Under the pieces are notes generated by a model that saw only the letters and a list, made by a program, of their open reading frames with translations, was not told the origin of the DNA and ran no database searches. The position numbers and the translations under genes are program-made. A stretch of DNA of 64,000 nucleotides from Cryptomeria japonica (taxonomy: Eukaryota > Streptophyta > Pinopsida > Cupressales > Cupressaceae), in contig NC_081413.1 in NCBI RefSeq assembly GCF_030272615.1, forward strand, positions 329,304,802-329,368,801, read 5' to 3'. This document shows positions 1 to 11,593 of this stretch, piece after piece (position 1 is the stretch's first letter; each line of letters starts with the position of its first letter).

Positions 1-3000
1 TTGGAATTAAGGGATAATCTACCAAGCGGGGATCACAAAGCTGAATTCGCCATTCAACTTAATAGCGCAGCATACTTCGGGGCGGATGCCAAACCCTTCA
101 GCTGCAAAAATATAACATTAAAACATGGATCTTCCAGTGAAAACCACATTGTGGCACTGTTTGATCCGACAATAGTAAAAAGAAAGAGCGTATCCAACGG
201 TGAAAACCTCTCTGAGGTGCCTGAGGATGAAGGGTTTGACATTCTCCCTACTAGTACACAACAAGAACGATCCACGATTCTTATCGAGGAAACCAATGAA
301 TACAATGTGGGGACTCTTGAAAATCCTCATATCATACATCTGGCATCTCTTCTCACTCCAGAGGAACAACCTAAATTTATAGAGTTCTTCTAGAAGCGTC
401 AGATCAACTTCGCATGGTCATATGCAGACATGCGTGGGCTTGATCCTGATTTAGTCATGCATCACCTCACCATAGCAGAAGGAGCCAAACCTGTCAAACA
501 AAAGCTTCATAAAATGCATCCTCAGATTGCCGTGCTAGTCAAAACAGAACTCAAGAAACTCCTGGATGTTGGTTTCATTAGACCAATTGATTATGCAGAA
601 TGGATCTCCAACATTGTGCCAGTTGGCAAACCAAAAGGGGGCATCCGCATTTGTACTGACTTCAGAGATCTAAATAAGGCATGTCCTAAGGATGACTTCC
701 CCCTTCCAAATATCGACATCATAGTGGATCTAACAGCAGGACATGCGATGCTTTCACTCATGGATGGCTTTTCCGGCTACAATCAGATAAAGATCGCACC
801 AGAGGACCAACATAAGACAACCTTCACATGTCCATGGGGCACATACTGCTGGAATGTAATGCCTTTTGGTCTAAAGAATGTAGGAGCGACCTATCAAAGA
901 GCAATGACCACCATCTTCCATGACATGATGCATACTATGATGGAAGATTATGTGGATGACTTACTAGCAAAATCACTTACTAGAGAAGGGCATCTCCAAA
1001 TCTTAGATCAAATCTTTGATAGACTGGAACAATATCATGTTCGACTCAACCCAAAGAAATGTGTCTTTGGAGTGACCTCCAGGAAGCTTCTAGGATACAT
1101 TGTCTCAAGCAAAGGCATTGAGGTCGATCCAGCAAAGGTTAAGGCAATCATGGACATGCCACCACCAAAGAATTTCAGTCAGCTAAGGACATTACAAGGG
1201 CGGCTTCAATCCATCCGAAGATTCATTGCACAATTGGCTGATAAGTGTCACCCATTCACACACCTGCTACACAAGAACATATGCTTTCAATGGGATGACA
1301 GATGCCAGCAAGCATTTCAGGCACTTAAAGGCTATCTCATGAATCCACCCTTGTTGATGCCACCAGATCCAAGTAGATCGTTGTTACTTTATATCTCAGC
1401 AACAAGTACCGCACTGGGTGTGCTACTGGCACAACATAATGCCGAAGGTAAAGAGTGTGTTGTATACTACATCTCTCGCACACTGGTTGGCTATGAACTC
1501 AGTTACACACCTATCGAGTGAGCTTGCCTAGCAGTAATCTTAGCAGCCACTAAACTGAGGCACTATCTGTTAACACACAAGGTACAACTCATTGCAAAGA
1601 TTGATCCACTCAAGTACTTACTCAACAAAGCAGCATTGATGGGTCGTTTGGCCAAATGGGTGATGATTCTAAGTGAATTTGACATCGAGTATGTGGACCA
1701 TAAAGCTATCAAAGGGCAGGTCATTGCAGATCAGTTGGCCAATGCACCACTCATAGGCGATCATCCCCTCATTTCCAATTTTCCAGATGAAGAGATATTT
1801 ATGATCACAGAAGCACAGCCATGGAAACTATATTTTGATGGGTCATACACTAGGCACGGCTCGGGGGCAGGCATTCTATTTATCACACCTCAGGGTGATA
1901 GCATCCCGAAGTCTTACAGGCTCACATTCCCATGCACAAACAACATAGTAGAATATGAGGCCTTGATCACAGGACTCAGGCTAGCCGTACAATGGAAATT
2001 ACAAGAACTGCAAGTATATGGCGACTCACAACTGGTCATTCGACAAGCAACCGATGAATATCAGACTAAAGATGATAAACTCATGCCATATATGCAAATG
2101 GTGGACACACTAAAGACATCATTTACTACTATTACTTTTGAGCAGATACCAAGAGATCAGAATTGAGCTGCTGACGCTATGGCTACCATCGCATCTCTCC
2201 TAGATCTTCCACAAAATTCAACACGCTACGAGTTCTTGGTAGAATAGCTTTGGATCCCTGCTTATGATATCCCTGAATCTGAAATGATATGTCACCTTGT
2301 TGGTTCTGAATCCCCATGGTACGGTGAGTTCTACACCTATCTCCGCGATCACACCCTTCCTCCCAACCAATCAAATAACCAACGTAAAACCTTCATTCGC
2401 CAAACTGCTCGATATACCATTATTGCCGAAACCCTATACCGACGCGGTCTTGATGGTACTCTCCTTCGATGTCTGGAACAAGATGAGATAACAAAGGCCT
2501 TAGAAGAGGTACATGAAGGAATTTGCGGGACTCACTCAAGTGGTCCATCACTAGCCAAGAAGATCATGCGAGCTGGATACTATTGGCCATCTATGGAAAA
2601 GGATTCCTACTACTTTGTCAGAAAATGCAAGAAATGTCAAGTTCATGGTGACTTGATACATGCACCAGCATAGGAACTACAACCAATCACAACACCATGG
2701 CCTTTTTGTCAATGGGGCCTTGACCTTGTGGGTAAGATTCATCCATCTTCATCTAACGGCCATAAATTCATTATTACCGCCACCGAATATTTCACAAAGT
2801 GGATCGAAGCTGTTCCACTTACCCAAGTCACCGGCAAGCAGATCGCCTCATTCATCCTCAACTACATCATCTGCCGGTATGGTGTGCCCATGTCCATCAT
2901 CACAGATAACGGTCTTCCTTTCAAAAATCAGGATGTCCGTGAGCTTTGTGAGAAATTTCATATCCAACACCGCTTTTCCACCCCCTATTACCCACAAGGC

Positions 3001-3573
3001 AATGGTCAGGCCGAAGCATCTAATAAAAACATATTGAGAATCCTAAAGAAGACAGTCAATGATGCCGGTCGTGATTGGCATGTTCAATTGAATCCAGTGC
3101 TATGGGCATATCGAACTAGCATTCGAACCCCTACAGGTGCAACTCCTTATTCATTGGTCTATGGTGCTGAAGCTATCTTACCTATTGAGGTTGAGATACC
3201 ATCATTACGGGTTTCCTTTCATAATCTCATCGATGATGAAGCATACAGAGTATCCCATCTTCAGGACTTAGAGTTACTTGATGAGAAGCAACAAGCTGCA
3301 TACAATCACCTCAAAGCCTATCAGCAGCGCATGAGCAGAAGTTACAATCATCGAGTTAGATCTCGTACATTTGAGGTAGGTGATCTTGTTCTACGAGAGA
3401 ATCCTCACAACCAACCAAACAGAGAACATCAAGGCAAGTTTGAATCAAACTGGTTGGGCCCATATGTTGTCACTGCTGTATTCGGGTCCGGGGCATATCA
3501 GTTGGCTACATCAGAAGGAGAACCGCTTGCAGATCCAATCAATAGCATGCACCTCAAACGGTTTTATACCTAA
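1..3573 (+). pseudogene. Tat-lineage Ty3/gypsy pol (element A), 5' end outside window
   Basis: One reading frame runs through the whole interval with five internal stops (391, 1519, 2164, 2245, 2671) and no frameshift. Domains in order: linker, reverse transcriptase (about 520-1080, catalytic YVDD at 949-960), RNase H (about 1360-1760), a second archaeal-type RNase H (about 1822-2190, with FDGS, VEYEAL, GDSQL and the final aspartate), and integrase. The integrase has an HHCC zinc-binding segment (about 2512-2640) and all three DDE residues: Asp near 2722, Asp at 2905, Glu at 3013. The dual RNase H and absence of a chromodomain place it in the Tat lineage (family knowledge). The gag and protease would lie left of the window. 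Four of the five stops fit Gln or Arg codons changed by C-to-T; the stop at 391 replaces a Lys in sibling element D. As it stands it cannot make a full polyprotein. Confidence 0.93.
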
Positions 3574-6008
3574 GGTGTACAAAGCATCAGGCTCCCCTAC
3601 ATATCAGAAAAATACCAAAAACATTCAGAAAATGTCCTGAAGAAAATACAAAAACATTCAAAAAAGTAAAGAAAAATCATGCATCCAAACGGTGAACAAA
3701 CACTCCCGTGGCACCTTGGGTAAGTACGATGGTGAAAACCTAGCAAACAGGCACCACTCGTAAAGGCAATGGCTCCAGTATCTTTCAGGCTCGTTGCGAT
3801 CACATTCATGCACACATACATCCATCCATCCCAACCATGGCTTGTTATTTGATCTACAATTAAGAAAGTACTCCATGCGTCTAGCATCCCACCTTTTCAT
3901 AGTCAGGTCTACAAACAGGGGGCAATACCCTTACCCTAGTGATGGAAGTGGATTCTACATTGTCTTATATATCATTACGCTCTTCATTCAGGCAATCATC
4001 AGAAAATATCAAAAACATTCAAAAATGACTCTCAAAATACCAAAAACATTCAAAATTGTTTCACAAAATCCAAAAAACATCAGAAAACCCATCAAAAATC
4101 ACACAAAAACATGGCAACAGCTTGTACATATTTATCCGATCAGATACAAAATAAACATTGACAACTACTCACACACTGACCATTTACCAATCAAACCAAC
4201 ACAATCGACTTCAACAATCCAAACCTGTCTTTAAACAAGGATGCATCCTTCCTTATCAAAAACAAAGACAAGATGACATTTTCTTTGACAAGAAAATTAT
4301 GTTAAGCTATCAAATACTTGGTTGATTTGTGAGTACAATCATTTGTTTATCTGTATCGGAATCTTTTAGCATTGTTTTGTATCATTTGCGCATTATTCCG
4401 ATGAAGTTCTGGGGCATGTACTAATGGTGTCTACGTGGGAAGTTCACTAAGCTATGTGATCATAGGCAAAAATACAGTCATAGATCACTACGGCTTGCTG
4501 ACTACAGCGTATATCTCGACTATATGGGCATGAACCATTACCAAGGATCCATATTCTTTTATTCTTTATGTATATACTATTTGTTTATAGGTACAATGCT
4601 CATTCTTTGGTTCCTCCTCATCCAATTTGGATAAAGGTTTTTATTTCTTAGTACGGTATGCACTTGTCTCAGGATATGATCAGCCTAAGATCAAGGAGGA
4701 CGATCCAAGTCATGCATGAATGGAGATAATCCTTGTCTGTTCCGCAAGCAATACTCTGGTCGACTTGATCCCTTATATCAAGTCATTTGTATTAACTTGC
4801 GATATAAAATCCATGTAAGGAATACTCAGGTCATCTTGAATCATTATGTCAAGATACTTGTATTCTCTTCCAACATTTTAAAATCTCAATGATGAAAATA
4901 GAGCACTATGGATCGTCATTCCATCTCATCTGTATATACTGCATTCCGTTGCATTCCAACCATCCATACATTCATAATAGCTGCATATCATGCATACATA
5001 GTCATAATAATGCATACTCTATTTTCCTCTTCTTCCATAGGAATGAGTCATAGGTCCTCCATTTCTTCTAACATTGAACCCCCCCACCCTCCCCATCTCA
5101 ACAATCAGCATCACATACCCTACATCGTGTCCCAATCAACCTAATCACGCCACGTTCATCACCATCCATCTCTAAATAGGAGGAATTGTGTTTCCTATCC
5201 TAAGTCATCCAATAAGTCAAGCCAGTTACTCTATCTACACAGATACATCGACTCACACACACCTAGACTATCAATAGATACTCTGATCAAGTATCTTTGG
5301 GTCTCAACAGGTAATCGATTATGGTAATCCTAGACTACATCAAACATTTATCACAATGACCTAGTCTCAACGGGGCTGCCATGATTCCCGACAACCATCC
5401 ATCACACGCACACACTATCAATTGATCAGCCAATCAAACACAATCCAATGGACAATTACATCAATTGTCTACGTCTCAACGAGTATTTTGCTTCATATAC
5501 CTTGACTTCATCGGGCAATTACATCAATTGTCTAAGTCACATCAGGTCACTTTGATTCACTTACTCAGACTTTATCATGTCCAAGCGACCAACTGACATC
5601 AACTGTCACGCTTTGACTTGACCGGGGCAATTAAACCGATTGCACCAGATTGTCCAACCAATTTTGATCAATTGTATAGCATCAATCCAAACCCCACACT
5701 ACATCTGCTATGTATCTCTTGCATGACCTCAGGGTACTCGCTGGCTTGTTGTTTCTTCATATTCACTCCATTTTCTCCCATTCTTTCATCATTAGTTCTA
5801 ATTTCTTCTATTCTACCTCCCCTCCGCTTTTCATTTTTTTTCGAGAGATTGCCCAATTTTTCAAAAAAATTCGGCCCATCCCTCGAGGGGGCATACCATT
5901 AATTAAATAAATAAATCATATTTGTTTAATTAAATCTTACATTTTATGGGGCATTTCTTCACACCTATTTTTCTTTCTTTGAAACGACGCGATAAACTGC
6001 ACCGTCTC
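3574..6008 (+). other. 3' non-coding region of element A
   Basis: This lies between the integrase stop and the polypurine tract. No coding sequence is convincing. The first 550 bases carry many degenerate copies of an AAAACATTCAAAA-like motif. Two short blocks (3732-3746 and 3829-3843) are conserved in element D at a comparable distance after its integrase. A 47-bp AT-rich segment at 5892-5938 recurs inside the LTR at 6196-6242. Unlike element D, no plant-mobile-domain frame is found here on either strand. Confidence 0.6.
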
Positions 6009-6021
6009 AAAGAGGGGCAAA
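6009..6021 (+). promoter_or_regulatory. Polypurine tract of element A
   Basis: A purine-rich run (AAAGAGGGGCAA) directly precedes the TGTAG start of the LTR, as expected for the plus-strand primer. The sibling D has an equivalent AAGGGGCAAAA at its LTR edge. Confidence 0.75.
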
Positions 6022-6244
6022 TGTAGTCACATAAATCTGTCCACTTAATTAAATGAATACTTAGTATTTATTTGATTATTTAACCATCAATTAATAATTA
6101 ATTAAATTAATATTTAATTAATTCATCTTAACCCTCTTCTCCTATTAATTAAATAAATTATTCAATTTATTTGATTTAATTCACTTAACCAAATTCATAC
6201 CATTAATTAAATAAATAAATCATATTTGTTTAATTAAATCTTCT

Positions 6245-6394
6245 CTCACATTTAAATAAATTAATATTTATTTAAATCCCCCAAAATCCCACCTCTCACA
6301 TTTAAATAAATTAATATTTATTTAAATCCCCCAAAATCCCACCTCGCACATTTAAATAAATAAATCATTTATTTAAATCCCCTTTATCCTCCAC
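6245..6394. repeat. 50-bp tandem repeat in LTR A
   Basis: Two nearly identical 50-bp units begin at 6245 and 6295, each with CTCACA, an AT-rich palindrome of TTTAAATAAATTAATATTTA type, and CCCCCAAAATCCCACC. A third, diverged unit begins at 6345. Confidence 0.85.
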
Positions 6395-6540
6395 CCACTT
6401 GTATTTTCCTACAAAAGCAAGTTGCACAATTATTTTAAATAAATAATTTATTTAAATCACCTTTATCCTCCACCCACTTGTATTTTCCTACAAAAGCAAG
6501 TTGCACAACTATTTTAAATAAATTATTTATTTAAAATCCT
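6382..6540. repeat. 79-bp tandem repeat in LTR A
   Basis: CTTTATCCTCCACCCACTTG starts at 6382 and again at 6461. Each unit continues with the same CTACAAAAGCAAGTTGCACAA block and an AT palindrome. A weaker third start is near 6541. Confidence 0.85.
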
Positions 6541-7456
6541 ATTTATCCTCACTCACTTGAAACCTTTAATGGTTTCCCTTAAAGTATTCAAACTTGATGG
6601 CTTTAAAGTCTTCAAACTTGATGGCTTCCTTCTATAGTCTTCTTAAGACTTTAATGGTTTTCCTTAAAGTCTTCAAGCCTTTAATGGTTCCCCTCAAAGT
6701 CTTCAAGCATTTTAATGCTTTATCTTCCTTTTTCTCATTTAAATAAATTAATATTTATTTGAATATTTATCCAAATACAACTTGCACACATTTATTGAAA
6801 TAAATGAATTTTTATTTTAATAAAATCCTATTTTCCCTCACCCACCAAATCCACTTGCAAAATCTAATCCCCTTCTAGATTCTTCTAACCCCTTCCTAAT
6901 TAACTTAATCCATCCCCTAATTATTGTCACATTCCTAAGCAAAATGGAGTCACTTCTCAAAGCCTAAAAGTCTTTGATAACCATTAAAGGCTTTCAACCT
7001 TCAACCACTAAATGTCTCAAAGTCTTGGATAACCTTTGAAAGCTTCCAACCTTCAACCACTTAATCCACAAAGTCTTCAAAAACCATTAATGGTTAACCC
7101 AAACCCTCCTACATGGTTAAAACATTTGTTTTGACTCAACCTCTACCCAACCCAAGGGTCTCATCAAACCTTTAATGCTTTGACCATGATTATCTCTTAA
7201 TCATTTGCACAAAGGTTTATCCTTGCATTAACTCCTAATCCAGTGGGTAATCCTAATTTAGGCTTGACCCTTACCTTCTAGATAACCATGAGGTCTCCTC
7301 AGGCATTTAATGCCTCCAACCTCTTCTCTCAACCCAATCTTATGTTGACACTTGTCACCATTTCATTGGTGCAAATTGTGCACATGGATCCCCAACTTTC
7401 AAGCTTGACCCTTGATTAAACCTTTCAATCCTGGCCATCCATTGCTCCATTTTTCC

Positions 7457-7464
7457 TATAAATA
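7457..7464 (+). promoter_or_regulatory. TATA box of LTR A
   Basis: TATAAATA in the context CCTATAAATAGAGC. The same motif and context occur in the LTR of D (minus strand, 46823-46830), which supports it as the core promoter of this LTR family. Confidence 0.7.
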
Positions 7465-8720
7465 GAGCCCATTCCTTCATAATCCAGATCCTGAAAAAAA
7501 CTTGTAAGCATTTAGACTATAGATATTTTAGAGAGCATTTAGCATAGCATAACTAAATCTTGTCTTTTTGGTTAAAATATATCATTTTAGCATAAAAATA
7601 GCTTTTTATTTCATATTTGGAGCTATACTACAAATCTCAATCCTCCATAAGCATCCATAGTTCAAAAAGATGCTGAGAGCTACACTATTTTGGAACTTGG
7701 AGAGGAGAGGAACAAGGGAGAAGGAACTAGGAGTATGTTAGGAGGTATTTGGAGATGCCTCATCATGTTTGCTTTGATAGTTAAATATGCTTGCATGCTT
7801 TTAGTCTCTCTTTTGGTATGCCTTTTTAGATTAGTTTTCGATTGACTAACACTAATGTTTTGTGTGTTTTGTGTTCTTTGATTTTAGACTAACCTTGTGC
7901 CATTTTGCAGGGCATCAGTTATTACATGCTTTAACTTGATTTGTAGTGTATGCTTTCATGTAATATTCCTTATGTTAGATGTGATTTTTATGGATTACTA
8001 ATATGGATTGACACATTTACTTTATATGTGCGATGTGTTATTTAAATGTTTCATGTTTGCAAGTGTATGGGATACGAGTGGATGATTTTCCTTCACTCAC
8101 TCTGGTGAGACAGGGAATGCCATGATTCTCCTTCATCGGTGTGTGTGTTGTGTCTATTTATATATTTGTCTAAATGCCCGTGTGGTTCTTTGATGCAGAA
8201 CATTGCAGGTACAAGTATCAGGTAGGTACGGGGTACCCACTACACCTGGTTTCATAGGTCTGAGCGTGCCTTATTTGTCTAATGGGAGTGGAGGAGATAG
8301 TTGTTAGACCCTAAATTGACCCGTAGTTACACTCATGTGAGTGTTGTCAGTCAGTCATCTTTTCCCATTTGATCGGCATGCGAGTCATAGTGCTTTGGTA
8401 TTTTTCATTTTGTGAGTCATCATATGGTCTTCTCTCATTTTGCGTGCTTCCAGTTATTTGAAAAGATTTAAATTGAGTGAATTGTGTTATTTTGTGTTGG
8501 CGTATTTAATTTAATTAATATGCCCTTGAGTTTATTAATTTAATTTAATAATGGAGTTGTTAAATTAAATGGTTAAATTGCATGTTATATTGTGAAAATA
8601 GTTGTATTAAATTATTTGAAAAAGAAATAAGTTAAATGCTATGCTATTTGAATTTTAGTGCAAATGTTGAGCTAAATTCATTTGGGGAAAAGAAAATAAA
8701 TAAAAATATTTCCATTGACC

Positions 8721-10512
8721 TTTTTTTTTTTTTCAATAAAAATGGATTATTCCACTAAACTTTTTTATTAATATTTTTTAATTTTTTACATAGGATTCAA
8801 AGAGCATACTAGAGGAAAGAACCCTAGGAAGAAAACCTCTGGTCACAGCTCATAAAATAAACCTATAGTATCTAACGGATCAATTTATACACTCCACCCA
8901 AAACCATATACAAATTGCGGTCACAACACATATAATATCAGTTTTGCATAGAGCCCATATGACAATTTGCCAAAAAAACCCATCGGGTAATTTTCAAATG
9001 TAGACTCCACAGCTGCAATCAATGGAAGAAGACAAATTTTTCCAAAAACCTGTGCCAAATCCTATGAGCCAAAAACCTTCCTGCCAAAAAAGAAAGTATC
9101 AAAAAACCTTTGGAAAAACGCTATTGTATCAAATACCATGAGCTCGAACTCTCCTCCAGACAACGAACATGAATACTTGAAATGAAAGGGGAAAGCGGGA
9201 ATAATTATCATCATAAAATTTTACATCAACATTACTCAAGAAAATCATATAACTATTGTTGCAAACCTTCCCATACCCTAGAAGGAACTTCCTCAAAACC
9301 CACCTCTCGTTGATTAGCATTGCTATCAATGGCTAAATTTGCCAAAAAATCCGCAATCTTATTAACTTCTCTATAACAATGGGATATCAAGAAAGATTCA
9401 AACAATTCTAATTTTTGTAAAATGGGATCAAGTATATATTGCAAATTCCAACAATTCAATTTCTTTTTCATAACACATTGAATAATCACCATAGAATCAC
9501 CTTCAATTATTAAGTCCTTAATTCCCAAAGAGATTGCCATATCCAATCCAAAAGACAAAGCATGAAATTCCGCATAATTGTTAGTTTTAAAACCAATAGC
9601 ATGACACTTAGCTCAAACAAAATTTGCATTCTAATCATAAATTACCATCCCTACCCCAGCTGGCCTAGGGTTACCACGAGAGGCCCCATCAAAATTCAGT
9701 TTAAAGTGCCCTTGCGGAGGAGGTTTCCATCTAGCAGAGCATCTCTTACCTATTGCATCATTCATTTTTAAAATTGAACCATGAGAGAGTAAAACTAACA
9801 GCATCTTCCAAACTCTAGTAACTCTACTATCCTAGTGCGAAAAAGAAGTAAGATTTTCTAAATTCTTATAAATAAACGGCAAAGCAACCTCAGAGATTGA
9901 AGACTCAATTTTTAATATAACCTCAGACACAAGAGACCTTGCTTTTTTAAATATCCCATTGTTTCTCTCTAGCCAAACATTCCAAATCACAATAGATGGA
10001 GATATGATCCAAAGGCATGCATAAAAAGATGAGGCAAACATAAAGGGCCAAGATCTAAAATGGGAAATGAGATCCTTACCAATAACAAAGGATATATTTA
10101 ACTTCTCAAACAACCACTGCCAACATTCATAAGCATAATCACAATGTAGGAACAAGTGTGAAGAAGATTCCAAATTTCTGTTACAAAGGGCACAAGGGAA
10201 AACATCAGTAATACCAAGCCTATCTAGTCTCGTACCTATAAGGACTTTGTCTTGAACTGCCAACCAAGCAAAGGCTCTAGCTTTAGGAAGACAAGCAGAA
10301 TGCCAAAATAGCTTATAAGGCCAAGATGATAAATCTTTAGCAACCATAAGAGAGTTGTAACCATCTTTAACAATGTACTTACCAGAAATATTCTTTGTCC
10401 AAATAAGTTCATCCTCATAATCAGAAAGAAATACAATTCTATCCCCCAAAATCTTCTCAAAATCTAATTTCATGCTTTGATCAACATCTAAGAAATCAAT
10501 CGACTTCCATCT
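8721..10512 (-). mobile_element. 5'-truncated plant L1-type LINE inside LTR B
   Basis: This is present in the 5' LTR of B but absent from the same position in the 3' LTR (around 24700). A poly-T run at 8721-8733 is the poly-A tail of a minus-strand element. Only the 3' part of ORF2 remains: the RT zinc-binding domain and RNase H. The polymerase and ORF1 are missing, as is usual for 5'-truncated LINE copies. Target duplications cannot be resolved with confidence because the right flank is degenerate. Confidence 0.88.
9253..10473 (-). pseudogene. LINE ORF2 C-terminal part: RT zinc-binding domain and RNase H
   Basis: One minus-strand frame with a few stops. The first part (10473-9832) has the zf-RVT signature, CALCNR followed by HLFLHC, within the typical Trp-rich context of plant L1 elements. 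The second part (about 9766-9253) is an RVT_3-type RNase H with FDGASRGNPRP, AEFHAL, EGDS and ADFLAN, which supply the four acidic residues. The polymerase domain is missing upstream, so this is a dead 5'-truncated copy. The stops include TAGs that could derive from CAG. Confidence 0.88.
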
Positions 10513-11433
10513 AGTTAGCTTTTAGATTTTTATTTTTGTTTAAAAGAATTGTGTCATGAAAAAGGGGAAATTAGATTTTTTACTTTTTAAATATTTTATT
10601 CCTATTCGTTGACGAAACTTTTCACCTAAAAGTTTAGGTTGAAAATATTTTTCCTATATTACCCGTGAGATCACAGGAAGTGGAGGAGACATTTTTGAAA
10701 ACAAAAATTTGGAAACCATTTGGAAGGAGAAATCTAGATTTTGGAATTGGTATGCAGGATTGAAGCTCTTCTACAATTTTCTTCCTAGATTGCTTTTCAG
10801 GTTGGGTAGATTTCTATCTTTTGTTGCAATAAAAATTTAAATGTTTTGAGCTTTTTCCTGTGTGTGTGATTGAAGATTGTTAAATCTTATTGGAAATTAT
10901 TGTTTGAAAGTTTGGTTTGGAAATAGAGTAGTTTGCTCTTGAATTTAATCAAATTTCAAATCAATGTGTTATTTGTTGAAGAGATTGTCCAATATCTTGT
11001 TGGTTGTGTGCTTTCAAGTTTTTGTAAAATTTAATTTTTGATTATTTTCTCTATTTGAGTAGTAAGGAATAGATTTTTTTTTTTGAATGATTACAAGTTT
11101 TTATTTGTCTAAAATTAGGGGGTTATGCTGGCAAAATTTTGTCAATTTGCCTGTTTGTGTGATTCAAAGATTTTTCCTGTGTGTGAGGAAATGAAGAAAT
11201 TGATTTAAATCCCCTCTATTTGCTTAAAATTATTTTGAATTTTTGCCCAAGATCTTTGGATTTGGGTCTTTTATGCTTTAATTTATTAACAGAAATCTTT
11301 ACTGAAAATTTCATTGAAAAAAAATAAAAAAAATAAAAATTTATGTTCACTGTTTTTATTTTTACTAGTGATTATGTGCATAATATGAATTGATTTATTT
11401 TAAATAAATTTACAAAAATAAAAATTATATTAA

Positions 11434-11593
11434 CCCCCCACGTGGCAGGGTATACCGCACCACGTGGGATGGTAGCTTCTGCTACCATAGGGTGGAAGCA
11501 CTACCAAGAGGTAGCGACGTATGGTAGCAACACTACCAAAGGGTAGTGTGTGCTACTATATGGTAGCGGTGCTATGCAAAGGTAGCAGCCACC
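11434..11593. repeat. Palindromic G-box/GGTAG array in 5' LTR B
   Basis: Two CCACGTGG palindromes (11438-11445 and 11460-11467) are followed by a hairpin, ATGGTAGC-TTCT-GCTACCAT, and by alternating GGTAGY and RCTACC units with roughly 20-bp spacing. CACGTG is the G-box core bound by plant bHLH and bZIP factors (established knowledge); its use here is inference. The block lies about 110-260 bp upstream of a TA-rich stretch that may hold the TATA box. Confidence 0.75.

Larger units (their letters stand above)
6022..7917 (+). repeat. 3' LTR of element A
   Basis: A 1896-bp LTR bounded by TG (TGTAGTCAC) and CA (GGGCATCA). The 5' edge is set by the polypurine tract and by similarity to the LTR of D. 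The 3' edge is set because the LTR sequence of element B resumes at 7918. It contains a 50-bp tandem repeat (from 6245), a 79-bp tandem repeat (from 6382), degenerate TTTAATGGTT/AAAGTCTTCAA repeats (6559-6720) and a TATA box. Confidence 0.85.

Noticed and set aside
8710-10520. Target-site duplication of the LINE
   Set aside because: TTCCAT occurs near both edges, but the right LTR of B at the empty site does not support it as a clean duplication.
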